Part shown: piece by piece, positions 45,701 to 53,668 of the stretch
How the letters are laid out: every line of letters begins with the position of its first letter
Numbering within the stretch: position 1 is the stretch's first letter
From: Spirosoma sp. KCTC 42546
Lineage (GTDB): Bacteria; Bacteroidota; Bacteroidia; Cytophagales; Spirosomataceae
Length of the DNA: 64,000 bases
NCBI RefSeq assembly: GCF_006965485.1
Contig: NZ_CP041360.1
Span: 5,188,501-5,252,500 of the forward strand
Direction: 5' to 3'
Position numbers and translations under genes: made by a program
Notes under the pieces: generated by a model
Seen by the model: only the letters and a program-made list of their open reading frames with translations
Told to the model about the DNA's origin: nothing
Database searches by the model: none

Positions 45701-46012
45701 CCTCAGTTTGTAGAAGCCGCCAAAGTGGTTGCCGAACGATCAATGAGCCAGTCCAAACCCCTACCGGACCGACTCATGGAGGTATTCCGGCTTTTGACCA
45801 GTCGGAAACCCCGGCCCAAAGAACTGGCGATTTTAACCCGACTCTACGAGCAGGAATACCAGACGTTCAGGAAAAGTCCGGCCAAAATGCAGGGCTGGTT
45901 GCAGGCTGGTGAGCATAAATCAACAGGCATTAGCGACCTACCAGCCTTAGCCGCCGGAGCCGTGGTAGCGAGTACAGTCATGAATTCGGAAGCGTTTGTG
46001 ACGAAGCATTGA
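42704..46012 (+). CDS. Planctomycete-type cytochrome lipoprotein (PSCyt1-DUF1549-LamG-DUF1553)
   Basis: About 1102 residues from ATG 42704. The lipobox is LLQSC with Cys at residue 54. A PSCyt1 heme domain has CFFCH near 85 and MMPPK; the DUF1549 (PSCyt2) domain has FVLQKMEEKGLKPAPEAD and a second heme motif CARCHDHKFDP. A LamG-like domain follows (about 480-690), then DUF1553 from about 760. It is probably a membrane-anchored periplasmic redox protein of unknown reaction. Residues about 8-34 are encoded by a 79-bp palindrome, and no usable ATG follows it before the signal peptide, so the start is uncertain. The neighbour is the usual DUF1501 partner. Confidence 0.85.
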   Translation: MEKDSFSGLLKRGRTGYTISPRYGISSPTPFQQPFFFLLTSFACLVTIGLLQSCNRVEKPAAIAKLADKLPETVDYNLHVKPILSDKCFFCHGPDKNSQKAGLELATPEGAMAALKKAKGKHAIVPGDLANSEVYHRIITADEHEMMPPKASNRVLSDYEKAVLIKWIEQGAEYKPHWALIKPQKLDLPTVTDARWPKNGIDNFVLQKMEEKGLKPAPEADKETLLRRVSLDLTGLPPTLAELDAFLADTSPNAYEKVVNRLLESPHYGEKMAVDWLDLARYADTHGYTVDRYRPMWPWRDWVIKSFNQNQPFSQFLTWQLAGDLLPQPSREQRLATGFNRNHSQNTEGGIINEEFRVEYVADRTNTLGTAMLGITVECARCHDHKFDPISQKDYYSLFAFFNNVDEAGQISWDDAMPVPTMLLSEKKQDSLLTFIDTKIKSAETALNQTKQAEQTAFTQWQANTGNNIAFDLRKGLQARFTFDKLVDGKFVSDVSSTDKGTVLEPVLAAGKFGQAFHSNGDDILNLGKVGVFNRSQPFSIGVWVNIPNNLNKGVILHKGQGDILYNFRGYFLNIRDGKAELLMAHTWPYNSIIKVSQQRLPKQTWVQLTMTYDGSSKASGLKLYIDGKEAAMVTEKDNLYKDIIWPKGKHMGKDQPGLQVGADMRGTGFKNGLVDELVVYSRELTAPEVALLPISTGVTSPIPVKKPDTKTLFPYYLANVSASYQHQRDELLKLRAERNRVVEEIPEIMVMEDMKTPRPTYLLKRGVYDAHGERVRPDVPASILPFSPEFPRNRLGLAKWLLHPDNPLTARVVVNRYWQTYFGTGLQKSSNNFGNQGGLPTHPELLDWLAINFRESGWNVKAMQKLIVLSATYRQSSRGTREGLAKDPENTWLSRGPLSRLTAEMIRDNALAASGLLSTKMGGPSVKPYQPEGLWAVNSETYEQDKGEGLYRRSLYTFWRRTNPPPSMNTFDAPSRSYCVVQRQKTSTPLQALILLNDPQFVEAAKVVAERSMSQSKPLPDRLMEVFRLLTSRKPRPKELAILTRLYEQEYQTFRKSPAKMQGWLQAGEHKSTGISDLPALAAGAVVASTVMNSEAFVTKH
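42726..42804. repeat. 79-bp near-perfect palindrome inside the leader of the cytochrome gene
   Basis: Arms 42726-42763 and 42767-42804 are exactly complementary (38 bp) around the loop CCA. The centre is CCATATCT-CCA-AGATATGG, the same core as the palindrome at 122-190. It would form an extremely stable mRNA hairpin just after the ATG at 42704. Confidence 0.9.
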
Positions 46013-46043
46013 GAGCGCCATGTGTGGTGTAGTCTACACGTGA

Positions 46044-46146
46044 TGTCGGTTACTTATAACCGACACAGCGAGGTTTCTTAAAACCTATTTGTACAAACAG
46101 TCGGTTTTGAGAAACCGCACTAAGTGTCAGGTTTAAGAACCTGACA
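46044..46146. repeat. Three-hairpin (cloverleaf-like) element, copy B
   Basis: Hairpin 1 (46044-46065) is TGTCGGTTA-CTTA-TAACCGACA. The central stem is formed by GGTTTCTTAAAACC and GGTTTTGAGAAACC. Hairpin 3 (46125-46146) is TGTCAGGTT-TAAG-AACCTGACA. It has the same layout as 20052-20152, with the stem bases of hairpins 1 and 3 changed in pairs. Confidence 0.85.
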
Positions 46147-46179
46147 CCACACTCAACCAATATAGACGAACCAAAACCA

Positions 46180-47628
46180 ATGACCAACAAACTAGCACAA
46201 ACTCTGGCCGACACATTCAACCGGCGGTCGTTTCTGACCAAGGCTTCTATTGGCTTAGGCTCATTGGCCTTAGGTTCGTTGTTGCCGCGCAACCTATTCT
46301 CGACTCCGGGTCCAGAGTCAACGTTGCTGGTTCCGCATCGGGCACCGAAAGCCAAACGGATTGTGTATCTGTGCCAGAGTGGTGGGCCGTCGCAACTGGA
46401 GATGTTCGACTATAAGCCCTATCTGGAGAAAATGCACGGTAAAGACCTGCCCGCTTCGGTTCGGAAAGGACAGCGGCTAACGAGCATGAGTGCTCAGCAG
46501 TCGGTATTGCCGCTGGTGAGTTCGCCCTATAAATTTGCCCAGTACGGGAAAAGTGGGGCCTGGCTCAGCGAATTGATGCCCTACACAGGCAAGGTCGCGG
46601 ATGAGTTGTGCTTCATTAAGTCGATGTACACCGAGCAGATTAACCATGACCCTGCGCTGACGTTTTTCCAAACGGGAAACCAGTTGGCCGGACGGCCCAG
46701 CATCGGTTCCTGGATCAGTTACGGGCTAGGCTCGGCCAACGAGAATCTGCCCTCCTTTATCGTACTGGTCTCGAATGATGCGCCTAAGGACCAGCCGCTC
46801 TACGCCCGGCTTTGGGGGAACGGCTTTCTGCCCTCCAAGCATCAGGGTGTGCAGTTTCGCTCGGGGGCCGATCCGGTATTGTACCTCAACAACCCGAACG
46901 GCTTCACCACCTCCGACCGACGCTATATGCTCGACGCCCTGAAAGATCTGAACCAGGTGCAGGAAGGAATTTACGGCGACCCCGAAGTGGCGAACCACAT
47001 TGCCCAGTACGAAATGGCGTTTCGGATGCAAACGTCGGTGCCCGATGTCAACGATATGTCTGATGAACCTGATTGGGTATTTGACCTGTATGGCCCCGAA
47101 GCGCGTAATCCGGGAACCTTTGCCGCCAATTGCCTGATGGCCCGCCGATTACTGGAACGCGACGTCAAATTCGTGCAACTCTACCATCAGGGCTGGGACC
47201 AGCACGGCGATTTACCAAAAGGCATCGCCCGTCAATGTAAAGCTACCGACCAGGCATCGGCGGCCCTGGTACAGGACCTCAAACAACGGGGATTGCTGGA
47301 CGATACGGTGGTCGTTTGGGGCGGAGAATTTGGCCGAACGAACTATTCGCAGGGGAAACTGACGAAAGACAATTACGGGCGCGACCATCACCCCCGCTGT
47401 TTCACGATCTGGATGGCCGGTGGCGGTATCAAACCCGGCATTACCTACGGCGAAACCGATGAGTTTGGGTATAATATCGCCCACAATCCGGTGCATGTAC
47501 ATGATTTCCAGGCAACATTGCTCCATCTGATGGGCATCGATCACGAGAAACTGGTTTACGAATTTCAGGGCCGACGCTTCCGATTGACGGATGTGGAAGG
47601 CAAGCTCGTGAAGGGAATTTTAGCGTAA
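46180..47628 (+). CDS. DUF1501 protein with Tat signal
   Basis: A 482-residue exported protein with a twin-arginine leader (NRRSFLTKASIGLGSLALG). The body matches DUF1501, a family distantly related to alkaline phosphatases/sulfatases: LCQSGGPSQLEMFDYKP, WDQHGDLPKG and WGGEFGRTNYSQG with GRDHHPRCFTIWMAGGG. It is almost always paired with DUF1549/DUF1553 proteins such as the one just upstream, suggesting a complex. The function is unknown. Confidence 0.92.
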   Translation: MTNKLAQTLADTFNRRSFLTKASIGLGSLALGSLLPRNLFSTPGPESTLLVPHRAPKAKRIVYLCQSGGPSQLEMFDYKPYLEKMHGKDLPASVRKGQRLTSMSAQQSVLPLVSSPYKFAQYGKSGAWLSELMPYTGKVADELCFIKSMYTEQINHDPALTFFQTGNQLAGRPSIGSWISYGLGSANENLPSFIVLVSNDAPKDQPLYARLWGNGFLPSKHQGVQFRSGADPVLYLNNPNGFTTSDRRYMLDALKDLNQVQEGIYGDPEVANHIAQYEMAFRMQTSVPDVNDMSDEPDWVFDLYGPEARNPGTFAANCLMARRLLERDVKFVQLYHQGWDQHGDLPKGIARQCKATDQASAALVQDLKQRGLLDDTVVVWGGEFGRTNYSQGKLTKDNYGRDHHPRCFTIWMAGGGIKPGITYGETDEFGYNIAHNPVHVHDFQATLLHLMGIDHEKLVYEFQGRRFRLTDVEGKLVKGILA

Positions 47629-47633
47629 ACAAT

Positions 47634-47716
47634 GGCCCGCAGATTATTCTGATTGTTATGATTTTCGCTGATAAAATCTTTTAAATTCATAACAATCATA
47701 ATGATCTGCCGGGGCC
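47634..47716. repeat. Imperfect hairpin, GCAGATTATTCTGATTGTTATGAT family
   Basis: GGCCCGCAGATTATTCTGAT pairs with ATCATAATGATCTGCCGGGGCC across an interior with TTGTTATGA and TCATAACAA. It is related to the elements at 14233 and 58529, and fills the gap between the DUF1501 and beta-propeller genes. Confidence 0.75.
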
Positions 47717-47748
47717 GCCCGTGCGGTTCTATAAAACCTAAACCAACC

Positions 47749-48843
47749 ATGACTCAAACTCGCAGAACCTTCCTTAAAAACTCGACTGCTTTGGCCGCCA
47801 GCACGATGGCCGTGAATCCCGTTGGCTACGCTCGAAATACCGATCATGAAATTATCGGGCATGGTGATTATCGGTATCGGGTCAATAAAGAATGGGGTGT
47901 CCTGGACCCGACTAAAACGCACGTTTTCAACTGCCACGAAATGGTCAAGGACTCGAAAGGTCGATTGATCATGATTAATGATGAGGTCAAAAATAATATT
48001 CTGGTGTACGATAAATCGGGAAAGTTGCTCGATTCCTGGGGAACGCGTTATCCCGGTGGTCATGGCCTCACACTGGCACCGGAAGGTGGTGAAGATGCGC
48101 TATTCATTACCGATTGCGGGTATTTTTTCGGGCGGGATAACAAGTGGCACGCGCAGTCGGGAGGGGTTTTCAAAACCACTGTTGATGGAAGTCTGATCTT
48201 TAGCATTGGCCACCCGTCGACCATTGGCGTGTACAAACCGGAGCAGAAATTCATGCCTACGGAAGTCGCGGTAGCCCCCAACGGTGATTTTTACGTGGCG
48301 GATGGCTATGGCTCCGATTACATCATTCAGTACAATCACCAAGGGCAATATATCCGTCATTTTGGCGGCCATGACAATAAGAATCCCGCTCACAACCTCA
48401 ACAACGCCCACGGTGTAGCGGTCGATTTACGGCAACCCAATAACCCAAAACTCATCTGCACCTCCCGGGAAGACAACGCCTTTAAATTCTTCACCCTCGA
48501 CGGCAACTACCTCGACACCGTTCAACTACCCGGCGCTTACGTTTGCCGCCCTGTCATCAACGGGGAAAACATCTTCGCAGGGGTTTGCTGGTCAAAATCA
48601 CGGGAAACGGGCAAGCGGTTCGACAATTCGGGTTTCGTGACCATTCTGGACAAGAACAATCGGGTAATATCGAATCCGGGCGGAACACAGCCCGAGTACA
48701 AGAATGGGCAGTTACAGCAACTGTTTCAGGACGGGAACACCTTCTACCACGGCCACGACGTCTGCCTTGACGAAGATCATAATCTGTACGTTTGCCAGTG
48801 GAACGCCAACCGTACGTATCCGGTGAAATTGGAACGGGTGTAG
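47749..48843 (+). CDS. Tat-exported NHL/6-bladed beta-propeller protein
   Basis: About 364 residues from ATG 47749, chosen because the twin-arginine leader TQTRRTFLKNSTALAAS follows. NHL-like blades recur: NILVYDKSGKLLDSWG, GGHGLTLAPEGGEDALFIT, EVAVAPNGDFYVADGYGSD and HDVCLDEDHNLYVCQW. Periplasmic propellers of this type bind partners or act as lyases or lactonases. It follows the DUF1501 gene and may be the third member of the cytochrome set. The IS element begins 28 bp after its stop. Confidence 0.82.
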   Translation: MTQTRRTFLKNSTALAASTMAVNPVGYARNTDHEIIGHGDYRYRVNKEWGVLDPTKTHVFNCHEMVKDSKGRLIMINDEVKNNILVYDKSGKLLDSWGTRYPGGHGLTLAPEGGEDALFITDCGYFFGRDNKWHAQSGGVFKTTVDGSLIFSIGHPSTIGVYKPEQKFMPTEVAVAPNGDFYVADGYGSDYIIQYNHQGQYIRHFGGHDNKNPAHNLNNAHGVAVDLRQPNNPKLICTSREDNAFKFFTLDGNYLDTVQLPGAYVCRPVINGENIFAGVCWSKSRETGKRFDNSGFVTILDKNNRVISNPGGTQPEYKNGQLQQLFQDGNTFYHGHDVCLDEDHNLYVCQWNANRTYPVKLERV

Positions 48844-48855
48844 TTGGTGCGGTGG

Positions 48856-48871
48856 TGTCGGGTTCTCAAAC
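48856..48871. repeat. Left half of the hairpin split by the IS, ending in the target duplication
   Basis: TGTCGGGTTCTCAAAC ends in the 10-bp sequence GTTCTCAAAC (48862-48871), which is repeated at 50141-50150 immediately after the IS. Joining it to CCGACA at 50151 restores a perfect 22-bp hairpin of the TGTCRGGTT family. Confidence 0.88.
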
Positions 48872-50140
48872 CAGTATTGTCCGAAATGTTTTTTCTTGTC
48901 GATTTGTTTTAAGTCTAAAAACCAATGAACACCGCCAAATTACCCGTAAAAACGCTGTTAGGCTATTTGCCGGATGAGGTGCTGGAAACATTAGCCCTAG
49001 ACTATCAAGTCGATAAACACGTCAAAAAACTCCGCGGAGCCCTGGTTTTTAAGTTATTGCTCTATGGCGTTCTGACCACCAATGAGTTGAGTCTGAATGT
49101 ACTTATGGCCCTGCTGGAAAAAGTGGGCATTCGCCACTTAATCGGCGTGGATGCTCACTTTACCACCAAACGAAACTCCTTAGCCGACCGGCTGGCTCAA
49201 CTCGATTGTGGCTACCTGAAGGCTATTTTTAAGCAAGTTCTCAAGTTGGTCAACCAGCACTGGCCCACACCCACCGTCCAGGGCTATCAACTCCATCTGG
49301 TTGATTCAACCCTAGTGGCTTGTTCAGCCAAACTCTTGGGCCTGGGTATTCAACTGGGCCGTAAAGCCAACGATGAAACCCATCGTTATAAGCATATCAA
49401 ATTTAGTATCGGCTATGATGGCTTAAAGCCCGAAACGATTCGATTTTATGATCAACAAACCCATGCCAGCGATGAAACACCCCTCAAAGAAACCATTGAA
49501 TCGCTGGCTTTCTCGGCCAAAGATGTAGCCGTTTTTGACGCTGGGCTGCAAAATCGACTCACCTTTGAGCAGTTCAATAAGCCCCTGAGGAGAAACGTTT
49601 TTTTGTTACCCGCATCAAAGCCAACAGTCGTTACCAGCTTCTGGCTGAGCAGCGTATAGATAGCTCGACCGACACACTTGTCTTAGAGAAGGAGTCGTTG
49701 ATCAAGCTCTATACGAGTTCGAATCGACTCCTTACGGACTCATTTCGCCTGATTAGTGCTCACCTACAAGACAAACCTGAGCAATCTTTGCTGTTTTTGA
49801 CCAACCTGCCCGATTCGCTCAGCGCATTGGAGGTGAGTCAGATTTATCGACAGCGTTGGCAGATCGAGAAATTCTTTCGGTTCATCAAGCAGCAGATGAA
49901 TTTTTCTCATTTTCTGTCCCGATCCTTTAACGGGATCAAAATCATGGCGTATGTGATGCTCATTGGCGCTATGTTGATTGGGTTATATGGTCGGTTTAAT
50001 GATCGGCCTGGGTTCAAGATCAACAAATTGCTGTTTGTCTATGAACTCGAAGCTGATCTGGTCAAAACACTTATTGTAGCATGCCACGGGGAGCCAACCT
50101 TACTGGACGATGCCTTGAAAAAACATTTCGGACAATAATG
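48872..50140 (+). mobile_element. IS4-family insertion sequence, 1269 bp
   Basis: Terminal inverted repeats begin CAGTATTGTCCGAAATG on the left, and on the right, read inward, CATTATTGTCCGAAATG; they differ at one base and extend into a shared GTTTTTT. The element is flanked by a 10-bp direct repeat (GTTCTCAAAC), as expected of IS4-type transposition. It carries one transposase in two frames. Insertion was into an intergenic hairpin, so no gene was broken. Confidence 0.92.
48925..50138 (+). CDS. IS4-family DDE transposase, split by a -1 frameshift
   Basis: The first frame (48925-49659, 244 aa) has the N-terminal IS4 region and the first two catalytic Asp: QLHLVDSTLVACS and VAVFDAGLQNR. A -1 slip at T-TTT-TTG (49599-49605) would lead into the second frame, giving FVTRIKANSRYQLLAEQ and then the YREK signature YRQRWQIEKFFRFIK with the catalytic Glu. 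The fused product is about 404 residues, a normal IS4 size. The run of seven T could be a programmed slippery site or a simple indel; intact ends and target duplication favour recent activity. Confidence 0.88.
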
Positions 50141-50195
50141 GTTCTCAAACCCGACATTTTGCGTCAGCAATTGCGTCGGGTTTGAGAACCCGACA
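50141..50195. repeat. Right half of the hairpin split by the IS, plus its partner hairpin
   Basis: It starts with the duplicated GTTCTCAAAC, then CCGACA, and ends with a second hairpin CGTCGGGTT-TGAG-AACCCGACA (50174-50195). Before insertion the site was therefore a two-hairpin element of the same family as 20052 and 46044, but with a shorter middle. Confidence 0.82.
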
Positions 50196-50226
50196 CCACA
50201 ATAATACCCGGACGTAGCCGTCCAGG

Positions 50227-52503
50227 CTACTTAGGCAAAATCACATCCTTAGCTCGTTCCTGCGGGGTTACGGTCAACTTCTCAACCTTACCATTCACGA
50301 CACGGCCTTCTACAATGGTGTTGTAAGGCGCGTGTAGTTTGAATGTTACGTTCCAGTCCTTAGGCCAGGCGGGGAGCAGCCGGATGGTTTTTCCATCGGT
50401 TTGCATCAGCATTTCCTGCAAACCGATCATGGCCGAACCACCCCAGTTATGGTCGGGTGTCCAGTCGAAGCCGGGACCCCAGAACGTCGGGAATCGGTGC
50501 GATGAGTTTTTGAATTTCAGTTTGGTTAGGCTGGCGGCTTCTTCTGTAAGGCCCAGGCGAGCGGCAAAAATGTTATGCTGCCGCCAGCCAACGTGACTCC
50601 GGTATTTAACAACCAGTGTATCGTAGTTCCAGGTATTGATGGCTATGTCTAAATCGGGTTTCTCAAGGCCGTAAATGCCCCACGGATAGACGGGATACAG
50701 TTGTGGCGATTCGGAGTTTTGGATTCGGGCCCAGGCTACAGCGGGTGCTAATGTCTTATGTCCATCATAGTCCTGAAACGGAAGTGGTGGAATCCGTTTT
50801 AACATCGTTCCCCATTTTTCGCGCTGTTTCGTATCCAGGTACTTATCAGGCAGTTCCAGCATTCGGCCCAGAATTACCTTCAGGGCCGAAATCACCGTCG
50901 CCGAATTATAGGTCATTTTATACGTCTCGCAGGCTGAACTTGGGTACAGAATATAGTGTCCCTGTGCATCGAAAGGTCGGATTCCTCGTTTTTTCGCCAG
51001 TTGCTGGTAATGCTCATCATAAAACGTCAGGCAACTTTCAATGAATGGAACGTACTCGGCAATGTCGCGCCCCTCGTAGCGTTCGGTTTCCAGCATCATC
51101 AGGCAAAACTCGAACACGGTGTCCCATTCATACTCAAGCCAGGCGTTGTATTCCATGCCGGGATCGTAGCCGTCGGGGCGTTTCGTGCCGTATTCGGTGA
51201 TATTCGGCAAGCCAAAATTTTCAATTTGTTCCGTAAAGCAGGCCCCATTATGCTGCCAGTACACCTGACTCCGAAGCTCGGCGTTGGTCTGATTCCGCAG
51301 GTAAAAATCGAACTGAGATTTAAGCATGTCGAAATCTCCGCTTTTCAGCATCGGATGGTAGACCAGCCGCTGATTCTGAGCCGTCATGGTGCCTCCGCCC
51401 CAAAGTCGAAAATCGGGCGAGTACGCGTATTTGGCATCGACGTATTCCGGGTCGAAGGTGAACAGGCCACCGTTAAATTTAGTCGGCCATTTTCCGTAGG
51501 CATTGCAGCCCAACTGATAGCGAAACAGTTGGTAATTTCGGGAGATCGCAGCCACTGCTGTGTCTTTGCTGTCAATCGAAATATAGCTCCGATTCCAGAA
51601 TTGCAGCCACCAGTCGCGGCTGGTTTGCTGCGCTGTTTTCTTCGCCCGGTCAGCCTCGTTCATGATCCTGGTTAACCCAGCCTTCCACTCATCAAGCGTC
51701 GTAGTTTGGGCAACGTTAAGACCTATTTCTATCTCCTGCGAACGTACTGGTTTTGCGGTAGCGATCATCCAGGCCCTGAAAGGCGCGTGTGCATAGGTTC
51801 CCGTATCTATTCCAACGGGCTTCATACCATGCCCCCGCATCAACCCACCAAACGTGTTATTGATCAGCGGGTTAAACAACTTTCCTTTCACCGAGTCCAT
51901 GCCTTCCAGCCGCACGGTATAATCGAAAATACTTTCGATGTCGTTCCGGTTTCGATGATAAAACAAGACATCGTTGCCCTGAAAAGCAATGGCATCCTTC
52001 CGTGTTATCACATCGAATTTCTGCGGGGCTTTGTAGGAGTTTGTTCTGAATTCGGTGCCTTGCACAACGTGGTCTTCGTATCGCCAGGATTCATAAGCGG
52101 CTGTGATACTAACGGGTTTGGCACTCTGTAGAGCCACATGCACCACGGACCGGAATACATCGACCCAGAGGTTCACTTGTGTATTGCCTCCGCTTATCGT
52201 TATGCCCCCTTCGGTCAGCTTTAGCTCCTGCTTAAAATCGGTTCCATTAAACGGGTTGGGCGATAATTTCAGCCGCACACGTCCGAGTTTGAGCATGGCG
52301 TTGTTCTCATCGAATGTGCCACTTCTGGATAAATAGAACAGAACATCTCCATTCTCCACCCACACGTTCAAGCCGATATCACCACCTCCACACGGCATCG
52401 ACTCCGATGAGTTTTTACTTTGGCTCGTCCAGATTACGGGCTGCGCTAATCCAGGCAGATAACCAGCGAAAATCAGCAACAGGCTCCAGAGAATGTAGTT
52501 CAT
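50227..52503 (-). CDS. DUF5703-containing, GH95-like (alpha/alpha)6 protein
   Basis: About 758 residues from ATG 52503 (MNYILWSLLLIFAG signal peptide); codons further upstream lie in repeat DNA. The N-terminal part matches DUF5703: SMPCGGGDIGLNVWVENGDV and FYLSRSGTFDENN. The C-terminal part has toroid-type segments (LGCNAYGKWPTKFNGGLFTF and WGPGFDWTPDHNWGG). The overall layout resembles GH95 and related hydrolases, so it is probably a secreted glycosidase of unassigned activity. It is divergent from the AraC regulator gene. Confidence 0.8.
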   Translation of the reverse strand: MNYILWSLLLIFAGYLPGLAQPVIWTSQSKNSSESMPCGGGDIGLNVWVENGDVLFYLSRSGTFDENNAMLKLGRVRLKLSPNPFNGTDFKQELKLTEGGITISGGNTQVNLWVDVFRSVVHVALQSAKPVSITAAYESWRYEDHVVQGTEFRTNSYKAPQKFDVITRKDAIAFQGNDVLFYHRNRNDIESIFDYTVRLEGMDSVKGKLFNPLINNTFGGLMRGHGMKPVGIDTGTYAHAPFRAWMIATAKPVRSQEIEIGLNVAQTTTLDEWKAGLTRIMNEADRAKKTAQQTSRDWWLQFWNRSYISIDSKDTAVAAISRNYQLFRYQLGCNAYGKWPTKFNGGLFTFDPEYVDAKYAYSPDFRLWGGGTMTAQNQRLVYHPMLKSGDFDMLKSQFDFYLRNQTNAELRSQVYWQHNGACFTEQIENFGLPNITEYGTKRPDGYDPGMEYNAWLEYEWDTVFEFCLMMLETERYEGRDIAEYVPFIESCLTFYDEHYQQLAKKRGIRPFDAQGHYILYPSSACETYKMTYNSATVISALKVILGRMLELPDKYLDTKQREKWGTMLKRIPPLPFQDYDGHKTLAPAVAWARIQNSESPQLYPVYPWGIYGLEKPDLDIAINTWNYDTLVVKYRSHVGWRQHNIFAARLGLTEEAASLTKLKFKNSSHRFPTFWGPGFDWTPDHNWGGSAMIGLQEMLMQTDGKTIRLLPAWPKDWNVTFKLHAPYNTIVEGRVVNGKVEKLTVTPQERAKDVILPK

Positions 52504-52518
52504 GGTGGAAGAAAAAAG

Positions 52519-52598
52519 GGTTTTGACAGGATTTACAGGATGAACAGGATTACGTCGGAACAATCAATCCTGTTCATCCTGTAAATCCTGTCAAAACC
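52519..52598. repeat. 33-bp perfect hairpin, TGACAGGATTTACAGGATG family
   Basis: Arms 52519-52551 and 52566-52598 are exactly complementary around a 14-nt loop. It lies in the divergent promoter region between the DUF5703 and AraC genes, where a terminator is not expected. Confidence 0.85.
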
Positions 52599-52671
52599 AA
52601 TCTTTATCCTCTTTTTAAGCGATAAGGAATTGACTACAAAAATAGATCGATTTTATCCCATTAGTAAATTC

Positions 52672-53604
52672 ATGATAACGGCTTTCTTTTACACGATTCC
52701 GACTTTCACTGTTTACCGACTCTTACTATCTGTGTTCGATATCATCAAAAGTTTGCAACTGAGCCTTCTGCATATGGGCTTTATCCAGTTGGATTCTCGC
52801 TGGCAGTACGACAACGTAATCAGCCCCTTCTCCCGGCTTTACCTGATTACGGCTGGCGAAGGTTGGGTTTTGCATAATGGCCAGAAGTTTATTCTGAAAC
52901 CGGGCTATCTCTATCTTATTCCCAGCTTTACCTATAGCCGCTATCACTGCGACCAGTTTCTGGAACAGTATTACATTAGTTTCTTCGATGAATTACAGGA
53001 AGGTTTGTCGATTTACGACCTAAAATCAATGGCCTATGAGGTCGAAGCCAGTCCTATTGACTACGCACTGATGGAACGGCTTTTAGCCCAGAATCCCGGC
53101 CGAGCGATTACCGAATCGGACCCTAAGACCTATGATAATCGACCGGAAGTGTTGCCCTTTAATCAGCCGAAATCAACTCAGTCGATGAGTGCGTATGTTG
53201 AAACGCATGGTATCCTGCTCCAACTATTTTCCCGCTTTTTAGGCGCAGAGAACGATAAAGACCAACAGCGGGCCAAGGGGTTTCATCAACTAGCATCTGT
53301 CTTGCAATACATCGAAAGTCATCTCCACGAAAAATTAACCGTGGAGCAACTAGCCCGAAAGGCGAACTTGAATGCTGATTATTTCTCTCGCTTATTTCTG
53401 AGCATTGTGGGCATCCGCCCAATGGATTATCTGATCAACAAACGATTAGAGCGGGCACAACGCCTGATGATGACTTCCTCGATGGCCCTGAAAAGCGTTG
53501 CCGAATCGGTTGGCATTCCGAGTATCTATTACTTCTCCCGGCTGTTTAAACGTCGATTTGGTAGTCCACCCGGTCAGTATCGCGAAACGGCCTGGCATAT
53601 GTAG
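52672..53604 (+). CDS. AraC-family transcriptional regulator
   Basis: About 310 residues from ATG 52672; the frame also extends to a TTG at 52630. The true start may be later, near FDIIKSLQLSLLHMG, because the first 20-25 residues are hydrophobic and not family-like. The N-terminal cupin-type sensor has ITAGEGWVLHNGQKFILKPG. Two C-terminal helix-turn-helix motifs follow: LTVEQLARKANLNADYFSRLF and SVAESVGIPSIYYFSRLFKR (each about 20 residues). It probably activates the adjacent DUF5703 and GH95 genes in response to a sugar. Confidence 0.9.
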   Translation: MITAFFYTIPTFTVYRLLLSVFDIIKSLQLSLLHMGFIQLDSRWQYDNVISPFSRLYLITAGEGWVLHNGQKFILKPGYLYLIPSFTYSRYHCDQFLEQYYISFFDELQEGLSIYDLKSMAYEVEASPIDYALMERLLAQNPGRAITESDPKTYDNRPEVLPFNQPKSTQSMSAYVETHGILLQLFSRFLGAENDKDQQRAKGFHQLASVLQYIESHLHEKLTVEQLARKANLNADYFSRLFLSIVGIRPMDYLINKRLERAQRLMMTSSMALKSVAESVGIPSIYYFSRLFKRRFGSPPGQYRETAWHM

Positions 53605-53668
53605 ACCCCTAACCCAGCTAGTACAGACGCATCAAGTAGCTAGCAAAGACAAAAGCCTTTACTAGTCA

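Noticed and set aside
48925..49659. Two independent small transposase genes
   Set aside because: The catalytic residues are divided between the two frames, the frames join through a T7 run, and a single pair of terminal repeats encloses both.
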